Source of the DNA: Thermoleophilia bacterium
GTDB lineage: Bacteria > Actinomycetota > Thermoleophilia > Miltoncostaeales > Miltoncostaeaceae
Direction of reading: 5' to 3'
DNA: 48,691 nucleotides
Assembly (NCBI GenBank): GCA_020438485.1
Contig: JAGQUM010000014.1
Span: forward strand, 1 to 48,691
Positions 1 to 10,378 of the stretch are shown here, piece after piece; position 1 is the first letter of the stretch; every line of letters begins with the position of its first letter. Under the pieces are notes generated by a model that was given only the letters and a program-made list of their open reading frames with translations, had not been told where the DNA came from and did not search any database. Both the position numbers and the translations under genes were made by a program.

Positions 1-840
<840 letters not shown>

Positions 841-852
841 TTCCCGAGTCAC

Positions 853-885
853 AAGGCCCCGTCGCCATGCTGGCGACGGGGCCTT
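853..885 (+). terminator. Strong hairpin between tuf and rpsJ
   Basis: A 15-bp perfect stem (853-867 with 871-885) has a 3-base loop and lies 12 bases after the tuf stop. Only a weak pyrimidine-rich stretch follows, not a clean T run. It ends 38 bases before the rpsJ start, so it could terminate the tuf transcript, attenuate read-through into the S10 genes, or be a processing site. Confidence 0.7.
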
Positions 886-923
886 TGGCGTCTCCTTCTT
901 CCGCGTTCAGTTCAGGGGCACGA

Positions 924-1232
924 GTGCAGCAGAACAAGATCAGGATCCGGCTCAAGGCCTACGACCACGAGCAGATCGACCGCAGCGCGGCGTCGATCGT
1001 CGAGACCGCTCAGCGCAGCGGCGCGACGATCAGCGGCCCCGTGCCGCTGCCGACTGAGCGCAACATCTACTGCGTCATCAAGGGCCCGTTCAAGGACAAG
1101 GACTCGCGCGAGCATTTCGAGATCCGCACCCACAAGCGGCTCATCGACATCTACTCGCCCACGCCCAAGACGGTCGACTCGCTGATGCGCCTCGACCTGC
1201 CCGCCGGCGTCGACATCGAGATCAAGGCGTAG
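924..1232 (+). CDS. rpsJ: 30S ribosomal protein S10
   Basis: First gene of the S10 cluster; S10 sits in the 30S head and, with NusB, also takes part in antitermination. The GTG at 924 follows an AGGGG-like ribosome binding site and gives 102 residues, the normal S10 length. It begins [16 protein letters not shown] and carries the conserved [16 protein letters not shown] stretch. The frame stays open further upstream, but that extension runs through the terminator and is not conserved-looking. rplC follows after 2 bases. Confidence 0.97.
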   Translation: MQQNKIRIRLKAYDHEQIDRSAASIVETAQRSGATISGPVPLPTERNIYCVIKGPFKDKDSREHFEIRTHKRLIDIYSPTPKTVDSLMRLDLPAGVDIEIKA

Positions 1233-1234
1233 CC

Positions 1235-1855
1235 ATGGCCGCGATCATCGGACGCAAGCTGGGCATGACCCAGATCTTCACGGAGGACGGGGCCCGCGTG
1301 GCCGTCACGGTCATCGAGGCCGGCCCGTGCCCCGTGACGCAGGTCAAGACCACGGAGACCGACGGCTATGAGGCGGTCCAGCTCGGTTTCGGCGCCACGC
1401 GCCCGAAGCTGCTCAACAAGCCCGAGCTGGGGCACCTGCGCAAGGCCGACGCGGCACCCGTCAAGCACCTGCACGAGTTCAAGACCGCCGACCTGCGCGA
1501 GGGCCTTGCCCAGGGCGACGTGGTCACCGTCGAGGACTTCAAGTCCGGCGACGTGGTCTCGGTGACCGGCACGTCCAAGGGCAAGGGCTACGCCGGCACC
1601 ATCAAGCGCCACAACTTCAAGCGTGGCCCCAAGTCGCACGGCTCGCACAACATCCGTCAGCCCGGCTCCATCGGCGCCGCGGCGTGGCCGTCGCGCGTCA
1701 TGAAGGGCCTGCGCATGAGCGGGCACATGGGCGACGCGTCCGTCACCCAGCGCGGCCTGCAGGTCGTCGACAAGGACGCGTCGCGCAACATCCTGCTCGT
1801 CAAGGGTGCCGTGCCCGGCGGGGTCAACGGCATCGTGATCGTGAGGCCCCAGTGA
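1235..1855 (+). CDS. rplC: 50S ribosomal protein L3
   Basis: L3 is an early 50S assembly protein with an extension reaching the peptidyl-transferase centre. The 206-residue product starts MAAIIGRKLGMTQIF, the canonical L3 beginning, and holds the central basic loop (KRGPKSHGSHN) and the RMSGHMG segment. The ATG lies 2 bases after the rpsJ stop. The stop overlaps the rplD start as GTGA, implying translational coupling. Confidence 0.98.
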   Translation: MAAIIGRKLGMTQIFTEDGARVAVTVIEAGPCPVTQVKTTETDGYEAVQLGFGATRPKLLNKPELGHLRKADAAPVKHLHEFKTADLREGLAQGDVVTVEDFKSGDVVSVTGTSKGKGYAGTIKRHNFKRGPKSHGSHNIRQPGSIGAAAWPSRVMKGLRMSGHMGDASVTQRGLQVVDKDASRNILLVKGAVPGGVNGIVIVRPQ

Positions 1856-2628
1856 GCACCACCGTTCCCGTCCTCACCGCGGGCGGCGCCAAGTCGTCGT
1901 CCAACACCGCGGAGCTCGGCGCGGCCCTGGCCGCCCAGGCCATCAAGCCGCACCTCATCCACGAGACGGTCCTCAACGAGCTGGCCCGCCGCCGCAAGGG
2001 CACCCACTCCACGAAGACCCGCAGCGAGGTGCGCGGCGGTGGCGCCAAGCCGTGGCGTCAGAAGGGCACCGGCCGCGCCCGCCACGGGTCCACGCGCTCG
2101 CCGCAGTGGACCGGCGGTGGCGTCGTGTTCGGCCCCACCCCCCGCGAGCACGGCGGCAAGGTCAACCGCAAGATCCAGCTTCAGGGCTTTCTGGGGGCGC
2201 TCAAGGCCCACGTCGAACGCGACAGCGTCGCCGTGATCGCCGACTCGCTATGGGACGAGCCGTCCACGAGAAAGGCCGCGGAATTCCTGGGCAAGGCCCC
2301 GAAGGGCCTGTCCGGCCGGCCGCTGCTCGTGGTGCTGGACGACGTGCTGTCGGTGACGGCGCGCTCGTTCCGCAACCTCGAGGGCGTGTACGTGCTGGAC
2401 GCCGCCGAGCTGGAGACGGTCGACATCGTGGCCGCGAAGTCGCTCTTGGTGCAGCAGGCCGCGTGGGACCGCCTGGCGTCGCGGGGCAGCGCCCCGGACG
2501 AGGCAGCTCCCGCCGAGCAGGCCCCGAGAAAGAAGGCCGCCCCCAAGAGGAAGGCGGCCGAGGCCGAGGGTTCCGTCGAGGACACCCCCGCCGACACGGC
2601 CAATGGCGCCGAGGAGGCTGACGCATGA
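1852..2628 (+). CDS. rplD: 50S ribosomal protein L4 with long charged C-terminal tail
   Basis: L4 lines the peptide exit tunnel and in some bacteria represses its own operon. The GTG at 1852 overlaps the rplC stop and gives 258 residues. The core includes [15 protein letters not shown] and the Gly/Arg-rich loop ([16 protein letters not shown]). After about residue 220 comes a tail not found in standard ~205-residue L4: first Lys/Ala-rich ([11 protein letters not shown]), then acidic (EEADA). The stop overlaps rplW as ATGA. Confidence 0.97.
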   Translation: MSTTVPVLTAGGAKSSSNTAELGAALAAQAIKPHLIHETVLNELARRRKGTHSTKTRSEVRGGGAKPWRQKGTGRARHGSTRSPQWTGGGVVFGPTPREHGGKVNRKIQLQGFLGALKAHVERDSVAVIADSLWDEPSTRKAAEFLGKAPKGLSGRPLLVVLDDVLSVTARSFRNLEGVYVLDAAELETVDIVAAKSLLVQQAAWDRLASRGSAPDEAAPAEQAPRKKAAPKRKAAEAEGSVEDTPADTANGAEEADA

Positions 2629-2930
2629 GCTCGGTCCTGCGTGACGACATCCGCCGCATCCTGATCGCGCCGGTCATCTCCGAGAAGACCTACGTGCAGG
2701 TGCAGGCGCACAACCAGTACTCGTTCCGCGTCGCGGACTCGGCCCACAAGCTGAGCGTCCGCCAGGCGGTCGAGGAGCAGTTCGACGTGACGGTCACCGC
2801 GGTGCGCATCGTGAACGTCAGCAGCAAGCCCAAGCGGCGCGGCGCCATCCGCGGCCGCCGCGGAGGCTGGAAGAAGGCGATCGTCGAGCTGAAGCCCGGC
2901 GACCGCATCGAACTCTTCGAGGGCGCATAA
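2625..2930 (+). CDS. rplW: 50S ribosomal protein L23
   Basis: L23 lies at the tunnel exit and is the docking site for trigger factor and SRP. The product has 101 residues, a typical length. The [15 protein letters not shown] motif near the N-terminus and the basic [15 protein letters not shown] segment are characteristic. The ATG overlaps the rplD stop and rplB follows after 2 bases. Confidence 0.97.
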   Translation: MSSVLRDDIRRILIAPVISEKTYVQVQAHNQYSFRVADSAHKLSVRQAVEEQFDVTVTAVRIVNVSSKPKRRGAIRGRRGGWKKAIVELKPGDRIELFEGA

Positions 2931-2932
2931 GC

Positions 2933-3781
<849 letters not shown>

Positions 3782-3784
3782 CCG

Positions 3785-4066
3785 ATGGGTAGGAGCGTCA
3801 AGAAGGGCCCGTTCGTCGAGGAGCGGCTGCTCAAGCGCATCGAGGACATGAACTCCTCGGGCGACAAGAAGATGGTGCGCACGTGGTCACGCGCGTCCAC
3901 GGTCTTCCCCGAGATGGTGGGGCACACCATCGCGGTGCACGACGGCCGCAAGCATGTGCCGGTGTTCATCAGCGAGAGCATGGTGGGCCACAAGCTGGGC
4001 GAGTTCGCCGCCACCCGGACGTACCGGGGCCACGCGGGCTCGGACCGAACCTCGAAGATGCGCTGA
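3785..4066 (+). CDS. rpsS: 30S ribosomal protein S19
   Basis: S19 forms a complex with S13 in the 30S head, near the A-site tRNA. The 93-residue protein starts [15 protein letters not shown] and contains [16 protein letters not shown] and the [10 protein letters not shown] ending, all diagnostic. It is followed immediately by rplV, with one base between stop and start. Confidence 0.97.
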   Translation: MGRSVKKGPFVEERLLKRIEDMNSSGDKKMVRTWSRASTVFPEMVGHTIAVHDGRKHVPVFISESMVGHKLGEFAATRTYRGHAGSDRTSKMR

Positions 4067-4067
4067 T

Positions 4068-4433
4068 ATGAGCCAGAAGCCCCAGACCGTCACCGCCCAG
4101 GCGCGCTACGTGCGCTGCTCGGCCCGCAAGGCCCGCCTCGTGGCCGACCTCGTCCGCGACAAGGGCGTGGCCGAGGCGCAGGCGATCCTGGCCTACAGCA
4201 CGCGCGCGGCGTCCGAGGACGTCCGCAAGGTGCTGCAGTCGGCCATCGCGAACGCCGACCACAACGCCGGCCTGAACATCGCCGACCTCGTGCTGACGCG
4301 CGTCACGGTCGACGAGGGCCCCACGCTGCGCCGCTTCCAGCCGCGCGCGAAGGGCCGCGCGACGCGCATCAACAAGCGCACCTGTCACATCACCATCGGG
4401 CTGGCGCCCTCCTCGGCGCTGGCGACGCGGTAG
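4068..4433 (+). CDS. rplV: 50S ribosomal protein L22
   Basis: L22 binds all 23S rRNA domains, and its beta-hairpin forms part of the exit-tunnel constriction. The ATG at 4068, right after the rpsS stop, gives 121 residues. It includes [18 protein letters not shown] and the hairpin region ending [14 protein letters not shown]. The frame is open farther upstream only as a shadow inside rpsS. Confidence 0.97.
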   Translation: MSQKPQTVTAQARYVRCSARKARLVADLVRDKGVAEAQAILAYSTRAASEDVRKVLQSAIANADHNAGLNIADLVLTRVTVDEGPTLRRFQPRAKGRATRINKRTCHITIGLAPSSALATR

Positions 4434-4447
4434 GCGAGGGGAGACTC

Positions 4448-5242
4448 GTGGGTCAGAAAGTTCATCCCGGCGGCTTCCGCATCGGCGTCATCAACGGGTG
4501 GCGCTCCAACTGGTTCAGCGAGCGCGACTTCGCCAACTTCCTGGACGAGGACCGCAAGATCCGTGATCACATCACGGGCAAGCTCAGCCACGCGGGCCTC
4601 TCGAAGATCGAGCTGAAGAAGGACGCCCAGAAGCTGGTCGTCGACATCTTCACCGCGCGCCCCGGCATCGTGATCGGGAAGTCGGGCAGTGAGGTCGACG
4701 CCCTGCGGCGTGAGCTCAACCAGATGACCGGCAAGACCATCCAGGTCAACATCAACGAGATCAAGCGCCCGGAACTCGACGCGAAGCTGGTGGCCCAGTC
4801 CATCGCCGAGCAGCTCGAGAACCGCGTCGGCTTCCGTCGCGCCATGAAGCGCGCGCTCACGTCGGCGATGCGTTCGGGCGCCCAGGGCGTCAAGATCCAG
4901 TGCGGCGGCCGCCTGGGCGGCGCCGAGATGTCCCGCAGCGAGCACTACTCGGAGGGCCGCGTGCCGCTCCACACGCTGCGCGCCGACATCGACTACGGGT
5001 TCCACGAGGCCAAGACCACGTTCGGCCGCATCGGCGTGAAGGTCTGGATCAACCGCGGCGAGGTGCTCCCCGAGGGCGTCGTCGACAGCCGCGGACGTAC
5101 CGACCTCGACGCCGCGCCCCCGCAGCAGCGTCGCCCGCGCCGCGACCGGCGCGACGGCGGCGGCGGTCCGGGTGGCGGCGGCCGCGGTCGTGGCGGCCAG
5201 GGCCGTGGCGGCCAGGGCGGCGGTCAGGGAGGGGGTCGCTAA
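4448..5242 (+). CDS. rpsC: 30S ribosomal protein S3 with Gly/Arg-rich tail
   Basis: S3 lies at the mRNA entry channel. The GTG at 4448 follows GAGGGGAGA and gives [13 protein letters not shown], the universal S3 start. The KH domain contains [17 protein letters not shown]. The conserved core ends around residue 212. The last ~50 residues are basic, then almost pure Gly/Arg/Gln repeats (GRGRGGQ-like), resembling low-complexity tails seen on some actinobacterial S3 proteins. Confidence 0.97.
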   Translation: MGQKVHPGGFRIGVINGWRSNWFSERDFANFLDEDRKIRDHITGKLSHAGLSKIELKKDAQKLVVDIFTARPGIVIGKSGSEVDALRRELNQMTGKTIQVNINEIKRPELDAKLVAQSIAEQLENRVGFRRAMKRALTSAMRSGAQGVKIQCGGRLGGAEMSRSEHYSEGRVPLHTLRADIDYGFHEAKTTFGRIGVKVWINRGEVLPEGVVDSRGRTDLDAAPPQQRRPRRDRRDGGGGPGGGGRGRGGQGRGGQGGGQGGGR

Positions 5243-5245
5243 ACC

Positions 5246-5659
5246 ATGCTGATGCCCAAGCGGGTCAAGCACCGCAAGCAGCACCGCGGACGTCGCAACG
5301 GCGCGTCGCGTGGCAACACCGAACTCTACTTCGGCGAATACGGCCTGAAGGCGGTCGAGCCGGCGTGGATCACGAACCGCCAGATCGAGTCGGCGCGTAT
5401 CGCCATGAACCGCCGCATCCGTCGTGGCGGAAAGATCTGGATCAACATCTTCCCGCACAAGTCGGTGTCGAAGAAGCCAGCCGAGACTCGCATGGGCTCC
5501 GGCAAGGGCGCCCCCGAGTTCTGGGTGGCGGTCGTGAAGCCCGGCTACATCATGTTCGAGCTTTCCGGGGTGCCCGAGTCGCTGGCCCGGGAGGCCATGC
5601 GCCTGGCCGCCATGAAGCTGCCGGTGAAGTGCAAGTTCGTGACCCGAGAGGATCAGTGA
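5246..5659 (+). CDS. rplP: 50S ribosomal protein L16
   Basis: L16 sits near the A-site tRNA elbow and is a late assembly protein. The product has 137 residues and starts [17 protein letters not shown] second in-frame ATG lies two codons downstream. [18 protein letters not shown] and [19 protein letters not shown] are diagnostic. It ends 7 bases before the rpmC GTG. Confidence 0.97.
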   Translation: MLMPKRVKHRKQHRGRRNGASRGNTELYFGEYGLKAVEPAWITNRQIESARIAMNRRIRRGGKIWINIFPHKSVSKKPAETRMGSGKGAPEFWVAVVKPGYIMFELSGVPESLAREAMRLAAMKLPVKCKFVTREDQ

Positions 5660-5666
5660 GGCGGCG

Positions 5667-5876
5667 GTGAAGGCCAAGGAAGCACACCAGCTCTCCGACG
5701 ACGAGATCGCCGTGGGGCTGCGCGACGCGCGGACCGCGCTGTTCAACCTGCGTTTCCAGCACGCCCAGGGCGCGCTCGAGCGCACCAGCGAGATCCGCTC
5801 CCGCAAGCGCGAGATCGCCCGCCTGCTCACGATCGCCCGCGAGCGCGAGCTGGCGGCCGACAGGAAGGACGGCTGA
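5667..5876 (+). CDS. rpmC: 50S ribosomal protein L29
   Basis: L29 is a small two-helix protein at the tunnel exit next to L23. The GTG at 5667 follows GAGGCGG and gives 69 residues. It contains the typical ALFNLRFQHAQGALE segment and a basic C-terminal helix. Its TGA overlaps the ATG of rpsQ (TGATG). Confidence 0.95.
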   Translation: MKAKEAHQLSDDEIAVGLRDARTALFNLRFQHAQGALERTSEIRSRKREIARLLTIARERELAADRKDG

Positions 5877-6145
5877 TGGCCACCCCGCAGGAGTCCGTCG
5901 CGAGCCGCAAGGTGCGCCAGGGCGTCGTCGTCAGCGCGGAGCGCGACAAGACGATCACCGTGCGCATCGACACCGCGGCGCCGCACCCCATGTACAAGAA
6001 GACCGTGCGCCGCTCGTCCAAGCTGCACGCGCACGACGAGAACAACGAGGCGCACGCCGGCGACCTGGTGCGCGTCATCGAGTGCCGGCCGCTGTCCAAG
6101 CAGAAGCGCTGGCGGCTGACCGAGATCGTCGAGCGGGCCAAGTAG
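5876..6145 (+). CDS. rpsQ: 30S ribosomal protein S17
   Basis: S17 is an early 16S-binding protein with an OB fold. The product has 89 residues. [19 protein letters not shown] followed by [19 protein letters not shown] is the standard S17 core. It is translationally coupled to rpmC by a one-base overlap. rplN follows after 10 bases with its own ribosome binding site. Confidence 0.97.
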   Translation: MATPQESVASRKVRQGVVVSAERDKTITVRIDTAAPHPMYKKTVRRSSKLHAHDENNEAHAGDLVRVIECRPLSKQKRWRLTEIVERAK

Positions 6146-6155
6146 GAGTCGAGGG

Positions 6156-6524
6156 ATGATCCAGAACGAGAGCCGGCTGCGCGTGGCCGACAACACGGGG
6201 GCCCGCGAGGTGCTGTGCATCCGCGTCCTCGGCGGCTCCAAGCGCCGCTACGCCCACGTGGGCGACGTCATCGTCGCCACGGTCAAGAACGCCACGCCGA
6301 ACGGCGCCATCAAGAAGGGCGACGTCGTCAAGGCGGTCGTCGTGCGCACCAAGAAGAGCTTCGGCCGCGAGGACGGCACCATGATCGCGTTCGACGAGAA
6401 CGCCGCCGTGATCATCGACGCCGCCAACAACCCGCGGGGCACCCGCATCTTCGGGCCGGTGGCCCGCGAGCTGCGCGAGAAGAACTTCATGAAGATCGTC
6501 TCGCTGGCCCCGGAGGTGCTGTAA
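6156..6524 (+). CDS. rplN: 50S ribosomal protein L14
   Basis: L14 contacts helix h14 of the 30S (intersubunit bridge) and is the binding site of the silencing factor RsfS. At 122 residues it is exactly family length. It begins [18 protein letters not shown] and carries [11 protein letters not shown] and the [15 protein letters not shown] segment near the end. Confidence 0.98.
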   Translation: MIQNESRLRVADNTGAREVLCIRVLGGSKRRYAHVGDVIVATVKNATPNGAIKKGDVVKAVVVRTKKSFGREDGTMIAFDENAAVIIDAANNPRGTRIFGPVARELREKNFMKIVSLAPEVL

Positions 6525-6526
6525 CC

Positions 6527-6841
6527 ATGCCGGCCCGCATCAAGACCGGCGACGACGTGATCGTGCTCTCGGGCAAGGACAAGGGCAAGACGGGCACCGT
6601 CCTGCGCGTCCTGCCGTCCGAGGAACGGCTCGTCGTCGAGGGCATCAACATCATCAAGCGCCACACCCGCCCCCGGCCCCCGGCCGAGCCCGGCGGCGTG
6701 GTCGAGAAGCCCGCTCCCATCCATCAGTCCAACGTGGCGCTGGTGGACCCGGAGACGAAGAAGGCGACCCGGGTGCGTACCGAGGTCGTGGACGGCAAGC
6801 GCGTGCGGGTGGCCGTACGCAGCGGGAAGAAGATCGACTGA
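6527..6841 (+). CDS. rplX: 50S ribosomal protein L24
   Basis: L24 initiates 50S assembly. The ATG at 6527 is 2 bases after the rplN stop. The 104-residue product has the KOW motif near the N-terminus ([18 protein letters not shown]) and the [10 protein letters not shown] segment. Its TGA overlaps the rplE ATG as TGATG. Confidence 0.97.
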   Translation: MPARIKTGDDVIVLSGKDKGKTGTVLRVLPSEERLVVEGINIIKRHTRPRPPAEPGGVVEKPAPIHQSNVALVDPETKKATRVRTEVVDGKRVRVAVRSGKKID

Positions 6842-7488
6842 TGTCCGAGGCCAGCACACAGACCCGCGCGCGCCTGCGCGAGGTCTACGACACCGACGTC
6901 CGCGCCAAGCTGCAGGAGGAGTTCAACTACTCCTCGCCGATGCAGCTGCCGCGGATCGAGAAGATCACGCTCAGCATGGGCGTGGGCGACGCCAAGCAGA
7001 ACAGCAAGGCCCTCGACGAGGCCGTCGAGCAGATGACCCAGATCGCCGGCCAAAAGGCCGCGATCACGAAGGCCCGCAAGTCGATCGCCCAGTTCAAGCT
7101 GCGCGAGGGCATGTCGATCGGCTGCAAGGTCACGTTGCGCGGCGCCCGCATGTGGGAGTTCTACGACCGCCTGACGGCCGTGGCGCTGCCCCGCATCCGC
7201 GACTTCCGGGGCGTCAACCCCGACGGCTTCGACGGCCGGGGGAACTACAACCTGGGCCTGCGCGAGCAGACGATCTTCCCCGAGATCGACTACGACCGCA
7301 TCGACGCGGTCCGGGGGATGAACGTCACCATCACCACGTCCGCCGAGACCGACGCGGAGGCGCGCCAGCTCCTTCGCCACCTCGGCATGCCGTTCCGGGC
7401 GGAGGGCTACTCCGCGGAGGAGCTCGCCGCGCGCCGCCGTCGCAAGATGCGCAGCCGCGGTCGCAACTCCGGTAAGAAGCGTAAGTAA
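6841..7488 (+). CDS. rplE: 50S ribosomal protein L5 with extended termini
   Basis: L5 is part of the 5S RNP in the central protuberance. The 215-residue product is longer than the usual ~180. The core includes [35 protein letters not shown] and the LGMPF motif that normally nearly ends L5. About 30 further residues follow, very basic and ending [10 protein letters not shown]. Similar basic tails occur on some actinobacterial ribosomal proteins; their role here is unknown. Confidence 0.96.
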   Translation: MSEASTQTRARLREVYDTDVRAKLQEEFNYSSPMQLPRIEKITLSMGVGDAKQNSKALDEAVEQMTQIAGQKAAITKARKSIAQFKLREGMSIGCKVTLRGARMWEFYDRLTAVALPRIRDFRGVNPDGFDGRGNYNLGLREQTIFPEIDYDRIDAVRGMNVTITTSAETDAEARQLLRHLGMPFRAEGYSAEELAARRRRKMRSRGRNSGKKRK

Positions 7489-7502
7489 GGAAAGCGAGTC
7501 TC

Positions 7503-7688
7503 GTGGCCAAGACCAGCCTCCGCGTGAAGTCCTCGCGGCCCCCGAAGTACCCGACCCAGGCGTACACCCGCTGCATGAAGTGCGGCCGGTCGCGCGCGGT
7601 CTTCCGCAAGTTCGGGCTGTGCCGCATCTGCCTGCGGCAGGAAGCCCACGCCGGGGTGATCCCCGGGATGACCAAGTCAAGCTGGTAG
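7503..7688 (+). CDS. rpsN: 30S ribosomal protein S14, zinc-binding (type Z)
   Basis: The 61-residue product is the short zinc-ribbon form of S14. CMKCGR and CRICLR provide the two CxxC pairs for one zinc ion. It ends IPGMTKSSW like other type-Z proteins. GTG is the start, behind an AAGCGAG stretch. Many actinobacteria encode a second, zinc-free S14 elsewhere under Zur control; whether this genome does cannot be seen here. Confidence 0.97.
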   Translation: MAKTSLRVKSSRPPKYPTQAYTRCMKCGRSRAVFRKFGLCRICLRQEAHAGVIPGMTKSSW

Positions 7689-7695
7689 GTACGCA

Positions 7696-8082
7696 GTGCT
7701 CACCGATCCCATCGCCGACATGCTCACCCGCATCCGCAACGCCAACCAGGCGTTGCACGACACGGTGGACATGCCGCACTCCAAGCTCAAGCAGCACCTG
7801 GCCGAGCTCCTCCAGGAGGAGGGGTACCTGGCGGGTGTCGAGGTCGTCGACGGCCGCACGCTGCGCGTGCGCCTGCGCTACGACAGCCAGCGCCGCCGGG
7901 TCCTGTCGGGCCTGAAGCGCGAGTCGAAGCCGGGCCGGCGCGTGTACCTGTCGTGCGAGGACATCCCCAGGGTCCTCGGCGGCATGGGCATCGCGGTCGT
8001 GTCGACGTCGCAGGGCCTTCTCACGGGGCAGGACGCGCGGCGCCGCGGCGTCGGCGGCGAGCTGCTGTGCACGGCCTGGTAG
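7696..8082 (+). CDS. rpsH: 30S ribosomal protein S8
   Basis: S8 binds the central domain of 16S rRNA and in E. coli represses the spc operon. The product has 128 residues from GTG. It shows DPIADMLTRIRNANQA at the N-terminus, RRVYLSCEDIPRVLGGMGI, and the conserved end GVGGELLCTAW. It lies 7 bases after rpsN. Confidence 0.97.
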   Translation: MLTDPIADMLTRIRNANQALHDTVDMPHSKLKQHLAELLQEEGYLAGVEVVDGRTLRVRLRYDSQRRRVLSGLKRESKPGRRVYLSCEDIPRVLGGMGIAVVSTSQGLLTGQDARRRGVGGELLCTAW

Positions 8083-8115
8083 TCGGCGAGCGAAGCTGAA
8101 GCGAGGACACTGAGC

Positions 8116-8649
8116 ATGAGCCGAATCGGCCGAGCACCGGTCACCATCCCCGACGGGGTCACGGTGGACATCGCGGGACAGCGCGTCACGGTCAAGGGGC
8201 CCAAGGGGACCCTCGAGCACGACGTCGCGCGCCCCATCACCGTCGCGCAGGAGGACGGCAGCCTCGTCGTCTCCCGCCCCACCGACCGCGGTCCGCACCG
8301 CGCGCTGCACGGGCTCACCCGCAGCCTTCTGGCGAACATGGTCGAGGGCGTCACGAACGGCTTCTCGAAGGCGCTCGAGATCCAGGGCGTGGGTTACCGC
8401 GCCCAGATGAAGGGCCAGAACCTGGAGATGTCGCTGGGCTTCTCGCACCCCGTCACGGTGGAACCACCCGACGGGATCACGTTCCAGGTGCCCGCACCGA
8501 CGCAGGTCGTGGTGTCGGGCATCGACAAGCAGGCGGTCGGCGAGGTCGCCGCAAAGATCCGGGCCAAGCGCCCGCCCGAGCCGTACAAGGGCAAGGGCGT
8601 CCGCTACGCGGGCGAGCAGGTCCGTCGCAAGGTCGGTAAGAGGGCTTAA
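8116..8649 (+). CDS. rplF: 50S ribosomal protein L6
   Basis: L6 lies near the factor-binding site of the 50S. The 177-residue length fits the family. It opens [15 protein letters not shown] and holds the internal GPKGTL motif. The C-terminal signature is [19 protein letters not shown] 33-base gap after rpsH contains an AAGCGAGGA-type binding site. Confidence 0.97.
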   Translation: MSRIGRAPVTIPDGVTVDIAGQRVTVKGPKGTLEHDVARPITVAQEDGSLVVSRPTDRGPHRALHGLTRSLLANMVEGVTNGFSKALEIQGVGYRAQMKGQNLEMSLGFSHPVTVEPPDGITFQVPAPTQVVVSGIDKQAVGEVAAKIRAKRPPEPYKGKGVRYAGEQVRRKVGKRA

Positions 8650-8654
8650 CGAAC

Positions 8655-9008
8655 ATGGGCAAGATCACTCCACGCGAGGCGCGCCTGCGCCGCCACCGGC
8701 GGCTGCGCAATCGCATCACCGGTTCCAGCGAGCGTCCGCGCCTGTGCGTGTCGCGCTCGAACATGCGCATCTACGCGCAGCTCATCGACGACGTCGAGGG
8801 GCGTACGCTGGCGGCCGCCGGTTCCATCGAGGCCGACCTGAAGGGCATGAAGAAGGGCGACGCGGCGGCCGAGGTCGGCAAGCGCATCGCCGAGCGGGCG
8901 AAGGCCGCGGGCGTCGAGTCCGTCGTGTTCGACCGCGGCGGCTACAAGTACCACGGGCGCATCAAGGCGCTCGCCGACGCGGCCCGCGACGCGGGCCTGA
9001 ACTTCTAG
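8655..9008 (+). CDS. rplR: 50S ribosomal protein L18
   Basis: L18 binds 5S rRNA together with L5. The 117-residue protein has the basic N-terminus ([19 protein letters not shown]), [12 protein letters not shown], and the end [20 protein letters not shown] that defines the family. It sits 5 bases after rplF. Confidence 0.97.
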   Translation: MGKITPREARLRRHRRLRNRITGSSERPRLCVSRSNMRIYAQLIDDVEGRTLAAAGSIEADLKGMKKGDAAAEVGKRIAERAKAAGVESVVFDRGGYKYHGRIKALADAARDAGLNF

Positions 9009-9021
9009 GGCGGGGGAGCAG

Positions 9022-9624
9022 GTGGCCGAGCAGCGGCGCAGGCAGAAGATCAACTCCGACGGTCTCGAGCTCAACGAGCGGGTCGTCCAGGTCAACCGCG
9101 TGGCCAAGGTGGTCAAGGGTGGCCGGCGGTTCTCGTTCTCGGCGCTCGTCGTCGTCGGCAACGAGGTCGACACGGTCGGCGTGGGCCACGGCAAGGCCAA
9201 CGAGGTCCCCGTGGCCATTCAGAAGGCCGTGGACGACGCCAAGAAGAACCTGTTCACGGTGCCGAAGTACAACACGACGATCACGCACGAGATCACGGGC
9301 CGCCACGGCGCGGGCCGCGTGCTGCTGAAGCCCGCCGCGGAGGGAACCGGCGTCATCGCCGGCGGCGGCGTGCGCGCCGTCCTCGAGCTGGCCGGCATCC
9401 GCGACATCCTCAGCAAGTCGCTGGGCACGTCCAACCCCACCAACCTGCTGGCGGCAACGGTCGACGGCCTCAAGAACCTGCGCACGCCCGCGGAGGTCGC
9501 GGACCTGCGCGGCAAGCAGGTCGGCGCCATGCTCGACTCCGGCGCGCCCAGGCCCGAGGCCGAGGCCACCGACTCCGCCGCGGACGCTTCGGAGGCCGGG
9601 CCCGCCGAGGAGGCCGCGTCGTGA
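9022..9624 (+). CDS. rpsE: 30S ribosomal protein S5 with acidic tail
   Basis: S5 helps form the mRNA entry site and affects decoding accuracy. The product has 200 residues from GTG. The N-terminal double-stranded-RNA-binding fold includes [19 protein letters not shown]. The C-terminal half has [19 protein letters not shown]. The last ~30 residues are acidic and Ala-rich ([15 protein letters not shown]), beyond the usual core. The stop overlaps rpmD as GTGA. Confidence 0.97.
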   Translation: MAEQRRRQKINSDGLELNERVVQVNRVAKVVKGGRRFSFSALVVVGNEVDTVGVGHGKANEVPVAIQKAVDDAKKNLFTVPKYNTTITHEITGRHGAGRVLLKPAAEGTGVIAGGGVRAVLELAGIRDILSKSLGTSNPTNLLAATVDGLKNLRTPAEVADLRGKQVGAMLDSGAPRPEAEATDSAADASEAGPAEEAAS

Positions 9625-9806
9625 GCACCGTCCGCGTCACCCAGGTCCGGTCCGAGATCGGCACGAAGCAGCGTCACCGTGGCACGCTTCGTGCGCTCGG
9701 CCTGGGCGGTATCGGCAAGACTGTCGAGCACGAGGACACGCCGCAGCTGCGCGGCATGCTGCGCCTCGTCGCTTCGCTCGTGCGCGTGGAGGAGGAGGTC
9801 TCGTGA
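9621..9806 (+). CDS. rpmD: 50S ribosomal protein L30
   Basis: L30 is a small peripheral 50S protein. The 61-residue product carries the diagnostic [19 protein letters not shown] and [18 protein letters not shown]. The GTG overlaps the rpsE stop, and its own stop overlaps the rplO GTG. The rpsE-rpmD-rplO trio is therefore tightly coupled. Confidence 0.96.
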   Translation: MSTVRVTQVRSEIGTKQRHRGTLRALGLGGIGKTVEHEDTPQLRGMLRLVASLVRVEEEVS

Positions 9807-10342
9807 CGGCCGACGATGAGAACGTGAACCCCGAGGACATCACCCTCGACAAGCTGGGCCCGCCGGCCGGCTCGAAGCGCGCCCGCAAGCGCGTGGGCCG
9901 CGGCATCGGCTCCGGCCGTGGCAAGACGTGCGGTCGGGGCCAGAAGGGCCTCGGCTCGCGCTCCGGCGGCGGCGTCCGCGAGGGCTACGCGGGCGGCCAG
10001 ATGCCCGCCTACATGCAGCAGGGCAAGCTGCGCGGCGCCAACCGCAAGATGTCCATGCCGATGGGTCCGTTCCGCACGCACACCGTGCCGGTCAACGTCG
10101 GCCAGCTCAGCGTGTTCGACGCCGGCGCGGTCGTGGAGATCGCCGACCTCGAGGCCAAGGGCCTGGTGAAGAACAACGCCAACCGGGCGTACCCGGTGAA
10201 GATCCTCGCCGAGGGCGATCTGGACCGGGCGCTCACGGTGCGCGCCAACGCGTTCAGCGCCGGCGCGAAGGCCAAGATCGAGGCCGCCGGCGGCACCGCC
10301 GAGGTCGTGGGGCAGGAGCAGGACGCGCAGGGCGAGGCCTGA
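9803..10342 (+). CDS. rplO: 50S ribosomal protein L15
   Basis: L15 is a late 50S assembly protein. The 179-residue product is longer than the usual ~145 because of an acidic N-terminal segment ([18 protein letters not shown]) and a short C-terminal extension. The glycine/arginine core KRVGRGIGSGRGKTCGRGQK followed by FEGGQ-like YAGGQMPAY is diagnostic. secY follows after 36 bases. Confidence 0.96.
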   Translation: MTADDENVNPEDITLDKLGPPAGSKRARKRVGRGIGSGRGKTCGRGQKGLGSRSGGGVREGYAGGQMPAYMQQGKLRGANRKMSMPMGPFRTHTVPVNVGQLSVFDAGAVVEIADLEAKGLVKNNANRAYPVKILAEGDLDRALTVRANAFSAGAKAKIEAAGGTAEVVGQEQDAQGEA

Positions 10343-10378
10343 CGTCGCTCCGGCGCGGGTGACACGGGGAGGTAAGCG

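Noticed and set aside
4385-6241. 618-codon minus-strand frame across rpsC-rplN
   Set aside because: It is the complement of several definite ribosomal-protein genes; long antisense frames are expected at this GC3.
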